A DNA stretch of 46,803 bases, taken from Planctomycetota bacterium (lineage in GTDB: Bacteria; Planctomycetota; SZUA-567; H5-PLA8). The notes below the pieces were generated by a model. That model was not told the DNA's origin and made no database searches. It was given only the letters and a program-made list of their open reading frames with translations. Positions 10,517-18,219 of this stretch are shown here, one piece after another (within the stretch, counting starts at the first letter, position 1; each line of letters begins with the position of its first letter). The stretch lies in the NCBI GenBank assembly GCA_023150555.1, contig JAKLKQ010000056.1, positions 1 through 46,803 on the forward strand, written 5' to 3'. Made by a program: the position numbers and the translations under genes.

Positions 10517-10576
10517 CCAGAAACCAGAAACCAGAAACCAGAAACCAGAAACCAGAAACCAGAAACCAGAAACCAG
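10517..10576. repeat. Tandem 7-bp repeat (AAACCAG)8
   Basis: CCAG followed by eight perfect copies of AAACCAG (60 bp). It lies between the four-helix-bundle gene and the YjeF-like gene. Degenerate relatives occur at the 3' end of the four-helix gene (about 9990-10030), at 19970-20130 and near 46690. Perfect copies suggest recent slippage. Confidence 0.95.
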
Positions 10577-10600
10577 GACCCTTCGACGCGGGGCCTGGAA

Positions 10601-11989
10601 CTATCCCTTTCTCCGCCGATAAATCTCCCGCGGCAGCCCGATGTCCGCGACGACGATGCGCCCGCAATGGTCGGCGCCTTGCCCCTTTGTGAAGCCGGCC
10701 TTCATTCCGGCGAAGGTCACCGTCAGGTCGGCGGTCACGCACGCGCCCAGCGGCTCGCCGCTGTTGCAGTCCAGGCCCGACGGGCAGTCGACGGCGAGGA
10801 TCCACGCGCCCTTTTCGCGCGCGGCGTTCATGCGCGCGATGGCTTCCGCCGCGGGCCCCCGCACCGGGCCGGTCATGCCCGTGCCCAGCACCGCGTCGAC
10901 GATCAGGTGAGCGTCGGCGAGCGCCGCTTCCAACTGCGGCCATTGGCTGTCGTCGATGATGGGCGCGACCTTGCGGTCCAGTTCGAAGAGCTGCAGGTTC
11001 TTGCGCGCGTCGTCGCTGACCTGGTTCTTCATGCCCAGCACGAAGACTTCGCCCGGCAGGCCCCACTGCTGCAGCAGCCGCGCGATGACGAATCCGTCGC
11101 CGCCGTTGTTGCCCTTGCCGCAGACGACGGCGACGCGCGGCCGGGACTCGCCCTTCGATTCGGCGACGTCGTGCGCCGCGCGCCAGGCTTCGCGCGCCGC
11201 CCAATAGCCCGCGTTTTCCATCAGCGCGACACCGGCGATGCTGTAATGCTGCTGGGCCAGCGCGTCGAGCTGCCTCGACTCCTCGCGCGTCAGCGTCACC
11301 TCGGGCACCGGGATCACCACGTCGCCGTCCTGCGGAGGCGGCGGGGAAAAATGCGGACTGAACTCCTCCATCCGCTCGACGGGGATCCCTTCCTGTTCGG
11401 CGGCGTGCAGTATGGCGTTCAGGTCGCCGCGGCGCGCTTCGCTCAGCATCGCTTCGTCGATGCCTATCACCAGGCGCGAGACGCCCGTCAGGGCGCGTGG
11501 CGCGGGCGATTCGAGCAGGCGCAGGCGCGCGGCCTGCATCGTCTTGCGTTCGCGTGCGGCTTCCGGCCCCAGCTTGTCGGCGAAACTCATCTGCTGCACG
11601 GTCGTCTCGAGGCCCAGGGCGTCGAGGTGCCGCGCGGCGGCCATGGCGGCCGCGCCCAGCGGGCCGGGCCCGGCCAGCAGCCACAGGTGCGCGCTGGGCG
11701 CGTCGCGGTACTCGGCGGCCAGACGGCAGGCTTCGCTTCGCGCGCGGTTTTCGACGGCGATGGTGCGGCGGTGGCGCTCGACGGGGTCGTTCGGCGTGTC
11801 GGGGAGGTTGCGCTTCAGGAGTTCGACCGGCAGCGCGGGCACTTCGACCGGCAGGGGCGAGTAGTCTTTCCCGAGCCCCAGGATCTTGCGGCGCTTGATG
11901 ACGATAGTGATCGCGGCGCTCGCGAGGATGGCCACGAACAGGATCGCCGCGATCACCAGCACCGCGCCCTGAAGGTGCTTGTCGGACAT
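10601..11989 (-). CDS. nnrE: Membrane-anchored NAD(P)H-hydrate epimerase-like protein with tandem YjeF_N domains
   Basis: About 462 residues from ATG 11989. A GTG at 12049, directly after the pyrK stop, is also in frame, but the later ATG opens a transmembrane helix (GAVLVIAAILFVAILASAAITIV). Residues ~75-215 resemble YjeF_N but are degenerate: the nucleotide-binding loop reads G-P-G-P-L-G-A-A-A. Residues ~247-462 are a standard YjeF_N domain with C-G-K-G-N-N-G-G-D-G-F-V-I-A-R, D-A-V-L-G-T-G, A-V-D-C-P-S-G-L-D and T-F-A-G-M-K. The family epimerises R/S forms of damaged NAD(P)HX. The dehydratase domain (NnrD) often fused to it is absent. It sits downstream of pyrK in the same direction. Confidence 0.82.
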   Translation of the reverse strand: MSDKHLQGAVLVIAAILFVAILASAAITIVIKRRKILGLGKDYSPLPVEVPALPVELLKRNLPDTPNDPVERHRRTIAVENRARSEACRLAAEYRDAPSAHLWLLAGPGPLGAAAMAAARHLDALGLETTVQQMSFADKLGPEAARERKTMQAARLRLLESPAPRALTGVSRLVIGIDEAMLSEARRGDLNAILHAAEQEGIPVERMEEFSPHFSPPPPQDGDVVIPVPEVTLTREESRQLDALAQQHYSIAGVALMENAGYWAAREAWRAAHDVAESKGESRPRVAVVCGKGNNGGDGFVIARLLQQWGLPGEVFVLGMKNQVSDDARKNLQLFELDRKVAPIIDDSQWPQLEAALADAHLIVDAVLGTGMTGPVRGPAAEAIARMNAAREKGAWILAVDCPSGLDCNSGEPLGACVTADLTVTFAGMKAGFTKGQGADHCGRIVVADIGLPREIYRRRKG

Positions 11990-12052
11990 CAGGTTCTCGC
12001 CGCCGTATTCGGCGAGCGTCCAGGCGCACGAGATCGGCGGCGCAGGCACGGG

Positions 12053-12913
12053 CTAGCCTTCCTTCAGCTCGCAGGGATCGAAGACCGGGCCGTCCTGGCA
12101 GATGGTGCGCCGGAAGAGTCCCGTGGCGGGGTGGGGCGTCTTCGCGTCGACGACGCACGAGCGGCAGACGCCGACGCCGCAGGCCATGCGCGCTTCCAGC
12201 GAGACGCGGCAGGGCAGCCCGCGTTCGATCGAAAGTTTCGCGGCCGCGTCCATCATCGGTTCGGGCCCTGCGGCGTATACGGCGGTGCGCTTGCCCTTCA
12301 GCGGCCCGTCCAGCAGCGCGCGCAGGGCCTCGACGGCGTTGCCGCGAAAGCCGGCGCTGCCGTCGTCGGTCGCTTCGCGCAGATCCGCGCCGGGAACTTC
12401 GACGCAGGCGCGATCGGCGAGGTGCTCCTTCGTCCGGGCGGCCAGGATCACCGTGCGCGGAGCATTGCCGAAGGACGCTTTGCGGAAGAAGTAGACCAGC
12501 GGCGCGACGCCGCTGCCGCCGCCCACCGCGACGTGGACCTCGGCGCCGTCCACCACGGTAAATCCGTTGCCCAAGGGTCCGAGGATACGCAGCCGCGTGC
12601 CGGGCCGCGCGGCGTGGCTCTGCAGCAGCGCGGTGCCGCGGCCGGCGACGAAGTAGAGGAGTTCGATGCTTCCGGCCTTGGGGTCCGCGTCGAGCAGGGC
12701 CAGCGGGCGCGGCAGGAGCGGATCGCAGGCCGCATCGCTGGACAGGGCGTCGGGCTGGACGGAGAGCATCACGAACTGGCCGGGGCGGGCGCGGCGCGCG
12801 ATCTCCGGCGCGCGCAGGCGCAGCTGCCAGTAGCGCGCGGAGACGGCGCGCTGCTCGATCGTCTCGGCGCTGGTCTGGACGAAGCAGTTCGTTTCGTGCG
12901 CGGCGCTGTTCAT
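12053..12913 (-). CDS. pyrK: Dihydroorotate dehydrogenase electron-transfer subunit PyrK-like
   Basis: 286 residues. The N-terminal part is a ferredoxin-reductase-like FAD domain with the flavin-binding R-P-L-A-L-L-D (variant of RPxS), G-R-G-T followed by the L-G-P-L-G-N-G-F motif, and an NAD-binding G-G-G-S-G-V-A-P-L. The C-terminus has the 2Fe-2S cysteines in M-A-C-G-V-G-V-C-R-S-C with a later C in the R-R-T-I-C-Q-D-G-P-V-F block, all characteristic of PyrK. The protein passes electrons from the catalytic PyrD subunit to NAD+. No pyrD is present in the window, so a stand-alone ferredoxin-NADP reductase-like role cannot be excluded. The ATG lies 150 nt from the divergent lipoprotein gene. 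Confidence 0.85.
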   Translation of the reverse strand: MNSAAHETNCFVQTSAETIEQRAVSARYWQLRLRAPEIARRARPGQFVMLSVQPDALSSDAACDPLLPRPLALLDADPKAGSIELLYFVAGRGTALLQSHAARPGTRLRILGPLGNGFTVVDGAEVHVAVGGGSGVAPLVYFFRKASFGNAPRTVILAARTKEHLADRACVEVPGADLREATDDGSAGFRGNAVEALRALLDGPLKGKRTAVYAAGPEPMMDAAAKLSIERGLPCRVSLEARMACGVGVCRSCVVDAKTPHPATGLFRRTICQDGPVFDPCELKEG

Positions 12914-12981
12914 GGAAACGCCAAGTGTACTACCGTTTTACGCGCTTGGGTAGGGCGGACACAGAGGACCCGACGAGGAGG

Positions 12982-13002
12982 CACGTGCCGGGCGGCACGG
13001 CT
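12982..13002. repeat. Short GC hairpin repeat, copy 1
   Basis: GTGCC-GGGC-GGCAC core inside CGTGCCGGGCGGCACGGC. A second copy with one change lies at 13843-13864, so two copies flank the lipoprotein gene. Dispersed intergenic hairpin of unknown role. Confidence 0.6.
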
Positions 13003-13020
13003 AAAGCGGGAATAAGGTGG

Positions 13021-13026
13021 TATACT
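13021..13026 (+). promoter_or_regulatory. Possible -10 element of the lipoprotein gene
   Basis: TATACT lies 37 nt before the ATG at 13064, within an imperfect dyad (AAGGTG...TCACCTT). No good -35 hexamer was found at 17 nt, so this is a weak call. Confidence 0.3.
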
Positions 13027-13063
13027 CACCTTGCGATTGAGGCTTGCCCGGGGCATTTGTTAA

Positions 13064-13771
13064 ATGGGAATTCCCAAAGTACTCCTTGCTCTGTTGGTGC
13101 TGAGCCTTATCGCAGGGTGCTCGGAAACTGCGCCGAAGGACGAACAGGTACTTCAGCAGAACCCCGAAGTTCCCAATCGTGTTCCTTCGCCCGCGCCCAA
13201 ACCCTCGAAAGCTGAAATTGAAAACCTGATCGCCCAACTCAAATCCTCAAATCGCAATCCGAACCCAGACATGGAACGTTTGATTACGGGTCCACCGGTC
13301 GAATACGACGTGAAAGCTCAGGAGAGGGTTAAAAAAGCGTACGCGGAGCTTGTCGCCTTGGGCAAGGATGCGTTTCCGCTGCTGATTGAGCATTTGAACG
13401 ACAAAGAGTACTCCCTGTCTTTTTCTACAGCTATCTGGCGCAGTTTCACGGTGGGCGAAGCTTGCTTCATGATTATTAACGATCAGATCGACATAATCGG
13501 TATGACGTACAAAGGACGGATCGGCAAAGATGGCAAAGACCATACTTACGTCGGATATTTTGAGCAGTTCTGCAGCGGCGCTTGGTTTACCAAAGACGGC
13601 ATCGAGCGATGGTGGAAGGAAAACCAGGACAAATCACTTCGGGAAATGCAGATTCAGGTTCTGCAGTGGAAGATCGAAAACGAGAAGAAGATTGGATTCC
13701 CTAAAGCTAAAGATAAGGAAAACTATCTCCATCCGTTGGTTGCTAAGCTTCGTGAATTGGAAAGTCAGTGA
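13064..13771 (+). CDS. Putative lipoprotein, unknown function, lower GC than surroundings
   Basis: 235 residues beginning with a lipoprotein signal whose lipobox is L-I-A-G-C near residue 18, followed by a Pro-rich linker (residues ~35-48). It contains a helical repeat-like segment (A-Y-A-E-L-V-A-L-G-K-D-A-F-P-L-L-I-E-H-L), reminiscent of one HEAT unit, then an aromatic-rich region (F-T-V-G-E-A-C-F). Codon use and base composition are visibly less GC-rich than in the flanking genes, and it is bracketed by two copies of a short GC hairpin, which may mean lateral acquisition. No function can be assigned. Confidence 0.72.
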   Translation: MGIPKVLLALLVLSLIAGCSETAPKDEQVLQQNPEVPNRVPSPAPKPSKAEIENLIAQLKSSNRNPNPDMERLITGPPVEYDVKAQERVKKAYAELVALGKDAFPLLIEHLNDKEYSLSFSTAIWRSFTVGEACFMIINDQIDIIGMTYKGRIGKDGKDHTYVGYFEQFCSGAWFTKDGIERWWKENQDKSLREMQIQVLQWKIENEKKIGFPKAKDKENYLHPLVAKLRELESQ

Positions 13772-13842
13772 TCGGTTAGCCAATCGACTGCGGATTTGAA
13801 GCCACCTCAATTAAGATTGTGCACGAAAACCCTACAACACGG

Positions 13843-13864
13843 CGCGTGCCGGGTGGCACGGCGG
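13843..13864. repeat. Short GC hairpin repeat, copy 2
   Basis: GTGCC-GGGT-GGCAC core inside CGTGCCGGGTGGCACGGC, matching copy 1 at 12982-13002 except for one position. Confidence 0.6.
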
Positions 13865-13901
13865 AAATGGACGGCGACAAAGGGGCGCGGGGGACGAAGG
13901 A

Positions 13902-14231
13902 CTACTTGCGGAAGAGTTCTTCCAGCTTGTCGCGCGCCTTTCCTTCGCGGTCCTTCTGTTCGGCGCGCGGCGAGAGGCCCTTCTTGCCCTTGCCCTTCTC
14001 GTCGGCTTCCGTCGTGCGCCGCAGGAATTTAAAGTACGCGCAGTCGTTCTTGCCGAGGCGGTCGTGCACGTAAGGCGCCTTCGCTTCCCGGCACTTCTGC
14101 TTGCTGTACTCGTCGAAGTGCGCGCAGTTCGCGCATACGTGAACGTACGACGAGCACTTTCCGCAGACCGCGTCGGCAGCGACGGTGCCATCCTCGAGGA
14201 ACGGCTCACCGCACTTATAACAGGCACCCAT
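13902..14231 (-). CDS. Small zinc-ribbon protein with basic C-terminus
   Basis: About 109 residues. The start at ATG 14231 has AAGGGG about 8 nt upstream; the longer open frame upstream is Pro-rich and unsupported. Cysteines are paired as C-Y-K-C (residues 4-7), C-G-K-C, C-A-N-C and two later single cysteines, giving two or three probable zinc sites, with H and D residues between them. The last ~35 residues are strongly charged (K-G-K-G-K-K-G, then R/E/K-rich). Probably a nucleic-acid- or protein-binding adaptor; no named family recognised. Confidence 0.72.
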   Translation of the reverse strand: MGACYKCGEPFLEDGTVAADAVCGKCSSYVHVCANCAHFDEYSKQKCREAKAPYVHDRLGKNDCAYFKFLRRTTEADEKGKGKKGLSPRAEQKDREGKARDKLEELFRK

Positions 14232-14656
14232 CCGGGGCACCCCTTCGTGCTCCCCGACAGAAACCGCGCACCGCCGCGCCTGAAGAGGCGACGGCTTTGG
14301 CGGTGGAGGACCTGGGAGCGGGTCCATCCGGGCGGCGTGCCGGAGCGCCAAAAGGGGCGCTCACTCTCGTCTGGCAGCCGCCAACCAATAGCTCGTGTCA
14401 GGAACCGGGTAGGCGGGGCGCGCCCTGGAAGTCAACGGATTACCGCGCCGTGCACCCTGAAGATCGTTACATCGTCCCCGGTGAACTGAACAAAGGGAAA
14501 GCCGTAAGCCAACGGAACACCTGAACTGCCATGACCATCGGGGAATCGTCAGCTTGCGAGCATATACAACACCTTTCTTAAACCACATTTTCACAGGATG
14601 TCAAGCATAGCTCCGGGTCGCGCACCCGCTTGCCAGGGACCATAAGGACCGCGAAA
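14232..14656. other. Intergenic region with one small hairpin
   Basis: No credible gene. A 7-bp stem with a 6-nt loop (GAGCGCC at 14343-14349, GGCGCTC at 14356-14362) is present, without a T tract. The last ~100 nt before the phosphodiesterase gene are AT-richer and may hold its promoter, but no clear hexamer pair was found. Confidence 0.4.
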
Positions 14657-16957
14657 ATGCCGCAAATGGCCAACCCTTCCGGCGCGACCGCGCCCCGACC
14701 CGCGCCTGCGCGCGCCCTGATCCCCGTGCTCTCGGCCCTGCTGGCTGCGATGCTTCTGGCGGGGCACCTCCTCACGCCCCGCGTGCAGGCCAGCGCGGAC
14801 AAAGGAGGGAACCTGGCGGTCTCGCCTGCACCTGTGCAGCGCAAGGTTATCGTGTTGGGCTTCGATGGCGCCGATCCGAAACTCTGCGAACGTTGGATGG
14901 ACGAGACCGACCCCGCGACCGGAAAGCCGTACCTTGAGCACCTTGCCGCATTGCGCACCGAAGGTGCCTTCGAGCGGATGCGCACCACCTTTCCGGCGCA
15001 GACGCCGGTGGCCTGGGCCTGTGCGGCGTGCGGTGTGAACCCCGGCGGCACCGGCATCGCGGATTTCGTGGGGCGCGATCCGAAGACGATGACGCCTTAC
15101 CTGACGCTGGTCGGAAAGGAAGACCGGCAAGTGGGGCTGGCGCCGCCCTGGCGCTGGGCCGCGGCGCTCGTCGCGGGCCTGCTCACGATTCCGGCGTGGC
15201 TGCTGCTGTTCGGCGCGTGGAACCGGCGCGAAGGCGCGCCCGCGCCGGCGAAGCGCCGCGCGGCGGGCGTGGCGCTGGGCCTGCTGCTGGGCGCCGGCCT
15301 GGGCTACGCGCTGACGGCGTGGATTCCGGCGACGCTTCCGTCGGCGAAGAACCTGCGCCGCGGCACGACGCTGTGGCAGGCCGCGGGCGCGTACGGCGCG
15401 CGGACCGTGCTGCTGAAGTTCCCGCTCACGTTTCCCGCCGAAAGCGAACCGGGCCTGCGCATGCTCGCGGGCTTCGGCGTTCCGGACGTCAACCGCACGG
15501 TCTACTCCTGGACGCTCTTCGACCCGGCCGCGAAGGAGGAACGGCACACCGAGACCTACGGCACCGTCCGTCCCTGGAAGGCCGATGCGGAAGGCCGCTG
15601 GCTTTCGTTCGTCGAAGGCCCCGTCAATCCGTTGTACTCGGAGTCTGCGGAGGCCGAACGCGTGCGCGTGGAAGCCGCCTTTTACGCGGGCAAGCTGAGC
15701 CTCGGCGGCGCGGAACCGCAGGCGGTGGCGCCCGGGGAATGGTCGGAGTTCTTCCGATTCTCGATCGCGTTCTCCCCGCTGGTGAAGCTGCGCGTGATGG
15801 CGCGCGCAGCGCTGGTGGAGTTGAACGACGGCGCGCCGAAGGTGCTGGTCGGGCCGCTGCAGTTCGACCCCGAAGCGCCGCCGCCCAACGTGCCGCTGTC
15901 GACGCCGCCGGAATACGCCGGGGACCTCGCGCGCGAGGCCGGCGTCTATCCGACGGTCGGCTGGGACATCGCTACGCATCCCGCCAAGGACGGCGTGCTG
16001 AACGACGCGGCGTTCGTAAAGGATCTGCGCTATGCCGAAGCGCGCGACGGGGCGCTCTTTCGGCACGAACTGGCGCGCGACGACTGGGACCTGCTCTGCG
16101 CGGTCTTCATGGCCACCGACCGCGCCGGCCACATCCTTTGGAAACATCTCTCGAAGGACCATCCGCTGCACGACCCGGCGAAGGCGGAAGCCGGCATCGC
16201 GGAGCTTCGCGCGTCGTACCGCTGGATGGACGGCGTCGTCGGCAAGGCGCGCGCGCGGGCGAAAGTACTGAACGCCGAGTTGCTCGTGCTGAGCGACCAC
16301 GGCTTCGCGGCGTTCGACCAGCAGGTGAACCTCAACAGCGCTCTGCGCGACGCCGGGCTGCTGAAGCTCAAGCAGGAAAGCCTGCCCGCCGACGCGCACC
16401 AGGCCGTCAGCGGCGAGAACTTCAACCGCATCGACTTCGCCGGGACGTTCGCCTACGCCGTGGGCTTGGGCGGGATCTACCTGAACGTGGAAGGGCGCGA
16501 GGCCTCCGGCGTGGTAAAGGAGGCGGAGCGCGATGCGATCGCCGCGCGCGTTATCGAGGTCATGAAAAAGATCGCCGATCCGAAGACCGGCAAGCCAGTC
16601 GTGCGGAGGGTCGAGCGCAACGAGGACGTCTACCGCGGTCCGCTGGCCGGAAACCTGCCCGATCTGCTGGTCTGCTTCGAGCCCGGCTACCGCGTCTCGT
16701 GGGCGACGGTGGTCGGCGGCGCGCCGGGACCGGTGCTGGAACCCAACCGCAGCGACTGGTCGGGCGATCACTGCTCGGTCGATCCCGACGAGGTGCCGGG
16801 AATCTTCTTTGCGACGCGCAAACTGGGCGGGGAAGGGGGCCGCGGCGATCCCGCGCTGGTGGACCTGGCGCCGACGGTGCTGGAGCTGCTCGGTCTGCCG
16901 GTGCCGCCCGAGGCAGGTTGGGAAGGCAAGGCGCTGTGGCCGGCGGCAGGCCCATGA
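14657..16957 (+). CDS. Membrane-associated alkaline-phosphatase-superfamily phosphodiesterase
   Basis: About 766 residues; ATG 14657 has AAGGA 8 nt upstream and is preferred to the TTG at 14630. An N-terminal signal anchor (about 20-40) precedes the type I phosphodiesterase/nucleotide pyrophosphatase core: V-L-G-F-D-G-A-D (metal Asp), P-A-Q-T-P-V-A-W (likely Thr nucleophile), M-A-T-D-R-A-G-H, V-L-S-D-H-G-F and a late S-G-D-H-C metal histidine. Two further hydrophobic helices are inserted after the nucleophile (near residues 165-190 and 210-235), not usual for soluble family members. The family cleaves phosphodiester or phosphonate bonds of nucleotides, lipids or glycan precursors; the substrate here is unknown. 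Confidence 0.85.
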   Translation: MPQMANPSGATAPRPAPARALIPVLSALLAAMLLAGHLLTPRVQASADKGGNLAVSPAPVQRKVIVLGFDGADPKLCERWMDETDPATGKPYLEHLAALRTEGAFERMRTTFPAQTPVAWACAACGVNPGGTGIADFVGRDPKTMTPYLTLVGKEDRQVGLAPPWRWAAALVAGLLTIPAWLLLFGAWNRREGAPAPAKRRAAGVALGLLLGAGLGYALTAWIPATLPSAKNLRRGTTLWQAAGAYGARTVLLKFPLTFPAESEPGLRMLAGFGVPDVNRTVYSWTLFDPAAKEERHTETYGTVRPWKADAEGRWLSFVEGPVNPLYSESAEAERVRVEAAFYAGKLSLGGAEPQAVAPGEWSEFFRFSIAFSPLVKLRVMARAALVELNDGAPKVLVGPLQFDPEAPPPNVPLSTPPEYAGDLAREAGVYPTVGWDIATHPAKDGVLNDAAFVKDLRYAEARDGALFRHELARDDWDLLCAVFMATDRAGHILWKHLSKDHPLHDPAKAEAGIAELRASYRWMDGVVGKARARAKVLNAELLVLSDHGFAAFDQQVNLNSALRDAGLLKLKQESLPADAHQAVSGENFNRIDFAGTFAYAVGLGGIYLNVEGREASGVVKEAERDAIAARVIEVMKKIADPKTGKPVVRRVERNEDVYRGPLAGNLPDLLVCFEPGYRVSWATVVGGAPGPVLEPNRSDWSGDHCSVDPDEVPGIFFATRKLGGEGGRGDPALVDLAPTVLELLGLPVPPEAGWEGKALWPAAGP

Positions 16958-17126
16958 AACAGCCTAAACCTTCTCGAAGAAATAGTTTGAGAGTTGTGAA
17001 AACAGGGCTATACACAACGCCTTGACTGCCAAAGGGATACCCGGCGGGGGACCGGCGTAACTTTTTCGGCAGGGCAGCACGGCGGGCGCACCCGTGGGGG
17101 GAGCCACGGTAAGGAGCGCGTGAATC

Positions 17127-17450
17127 ATGAATCACCCCATCGGTCGGCCCTTCAGCGCGGAGTACATGGTGCGCGACGTTCCCAGCGTCACGCGGGCGCT
17201 GCGGAATCTGCCGGAGTTCCGCCGTTCGGACTCGGCGCCCGACAAGGAAGAGTTCGTCTGGGTGCTGCCGCAGGGCAATCCGCACAACAAAATGGTCGCC
17301 GCGCCGGTGGCGACGGTGAGTCTGGACGGCGAGCTGCTGCGCATCGAGTCGCACAGCCGCCACGTGCTGCGGGCGATGCAGGTGCTCGTCGATACGCTCG
17401 TCGGCGCATACCTCGCCAAGGCCAACCAGGCCGCGGCGCTGTCCTCGTAA
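17127..17450 (+). CDS. Small conserved-looking hypothetical protein
   Basis: 107 residues, ATG with TAAGGAG about 10 nt upstream (17110-17116). Mixed alpha/beta composition, no signal peptide or membrane segment, no cysteines. The C-terminal half (D-G-E-L-L-R-I-E-S-H-S-R-H-V-L-R-A-M) has the look of a strand followed by an amphipathic helix. No family recognised. It precedes cbiX by about 106 nt. Confidence 0.6.
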   Translation: MNHPIGRPFSAEYMVRDVPSVTRALRNLPEFRRSDSAPDKEEFVWVLPQGNPHNKMVAAPVATVSLDGELLRIESHSRHVLRAMQVLVDTLVGAYLAKANQAAALSS

Positions 17451-17556
17451 TTTCATTCCGGCGCGGTAGATCGGCATATCGCTCCGGCGTGCCGGGCGTT
17501 GCTTCCGCGTCTCCTCTATTCTAGAATTCGCCCATCGATTTTCCGGGGAGGAACGC

Positions 17557-17919
17557 ATGCCCAAGCAGGCGCTGCTGATCATAGACCACGGTTCGAAGCG
17601 CGAGGAAGCCAACCGCATGCTGGAGGACGTCGCGGCGGTGGTGCGGCGCCAGCGCCCGGACCTGATCGTCCACTGCGCGCACATGGAACTGGCCGAACCC
17701 ACCATCGCGCAGGGTTTCGAACGCTGCGTGAAAGAGGGCGCCGAGGAAGTGGTCGTGCATCCGTACATGCTCTCGCCGGGGCGCCACGCGCGGCAGGACA
17801 TCCCGAACCTGGCCGCGGAAGCCGCCAAGCCGTTTCCGAACGTGAAGTGGCGCGTCACCGAACCGCTGGGCGTGCACGACAAGATCGGCGAAGTCGTGCT
17901 CGAACGCGCGAAACTCTGA
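17557..17919 (+). CDS. cbiX: Sirohydrochlorin chelatase, short CbiX/SirB type
   Basis: 120 residues, the size of the single-domain CbiX(S) form, with a strong ribosome binding site (GGGGAGGAA). The N-terminal metal-site block I-I-D-H-G-S-K-R and the second block V-V-H-P-Y-M-L-S-P-G-R-H-A-R-Q-D-I-P are typical of class II chelatases. It inserts Fe2+ into sirohydrochlorin to give siroheme, or Co2+ on the cobalamin route. The siroheme-synthase gene at 28089-28751, which makes sirohydrochlorin from precorrin-2, supports an iron role. A single-domain protein is expected to work as a homodimer. Confidence 0.9.
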   Translation: MPKQALLIIDHGSKREEANRMLEDVAAVVRRQRPDLIVHCAHMELAEPTIAQGFERCVKEGAEEVVVHPYMLSPGRHARQDIPNLAAEAAKPFPNVKWRVTEPLGVHDKIGEVVLERAKL

Positions 17920-17995
17920 TTCTTGCCGCACACGTTTCCGTAAAACCCGAAGCGACCCCTGGCGCACGACGTGCACCGTGGGGTAAATTGCCTTC

Positions 17996-18020
17996 GAGGC
18001 GGTGTTTGAAATACCGCCTC
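17996..18020. terminator. Perfect 8-bp hairpin downstream of cbiX
   Basis: GAGGCGGT (17996-18003) and ACCGCCTC (18013-18020) form a perfect stem with a 9-nt loop, about 76 nt after the cbiX stop. No following T tract, so a factor-independent terminator is only possible. Confidence 0.3.
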
Positions 18021-18086
18021 CTGGAACCGGGGTAACGGCGGATCCGTGCGAAAGGGCTCTTTGAAAACGGGTGGCGAGAAACTTTG

Positions 18087-18112
18087 AGCGCACACGTGCG
18101 CTAGGATTTTTC
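18087..18112 (+). terminator. Possible intrinsic terminator
   Basis: AGCGCAC (18087-18093) and GTGCGCT (18096-18102) with a 2-nt loop, followed by AGGATTTTT. The stem is compact and the T run comes late; it would end the cbiX transcript just before the next promoter. Confidence 0.4.
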
Positions 18113-18129
18113 TGATTATGGCCTTAATC

Positions 18130-18160
18130 TTGAAACTTTTTTCAACGATTAGACTATATT
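18130..18160 (+). promoter_or_regulatory. Putative promoter of the HEAT-protein gene
   Basis: In an AT-rich island, TTGAAA (18130-18135) is followed by TATATT (18155-18160) with a 19-nt spacer, or an overlapping GACTAT at 16 nt. It lies about 60 nt before the ATG at 18220, which has AGGAG upstream. Confidence 0.4.
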
Positions 18161-18219
18161 AGATAAGTGAAGTTTCTGGTTTTCCAGGGCGCATGGAGGG
18201 TGCAGGCAGGAGTACATAG

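Noticed and set aside
10517..10576. CRISPR array
   Set aside because: Seven-base units without spacers; a simple tandem repeat.
10512..12158. 548-codon minus-strand frame ending in repeated G-F-W-F-L-V-S
   Set aside because: The ending is a translation of the 7-bp tandem repeat, and the rest is a shadow of the YjeF-like gene.
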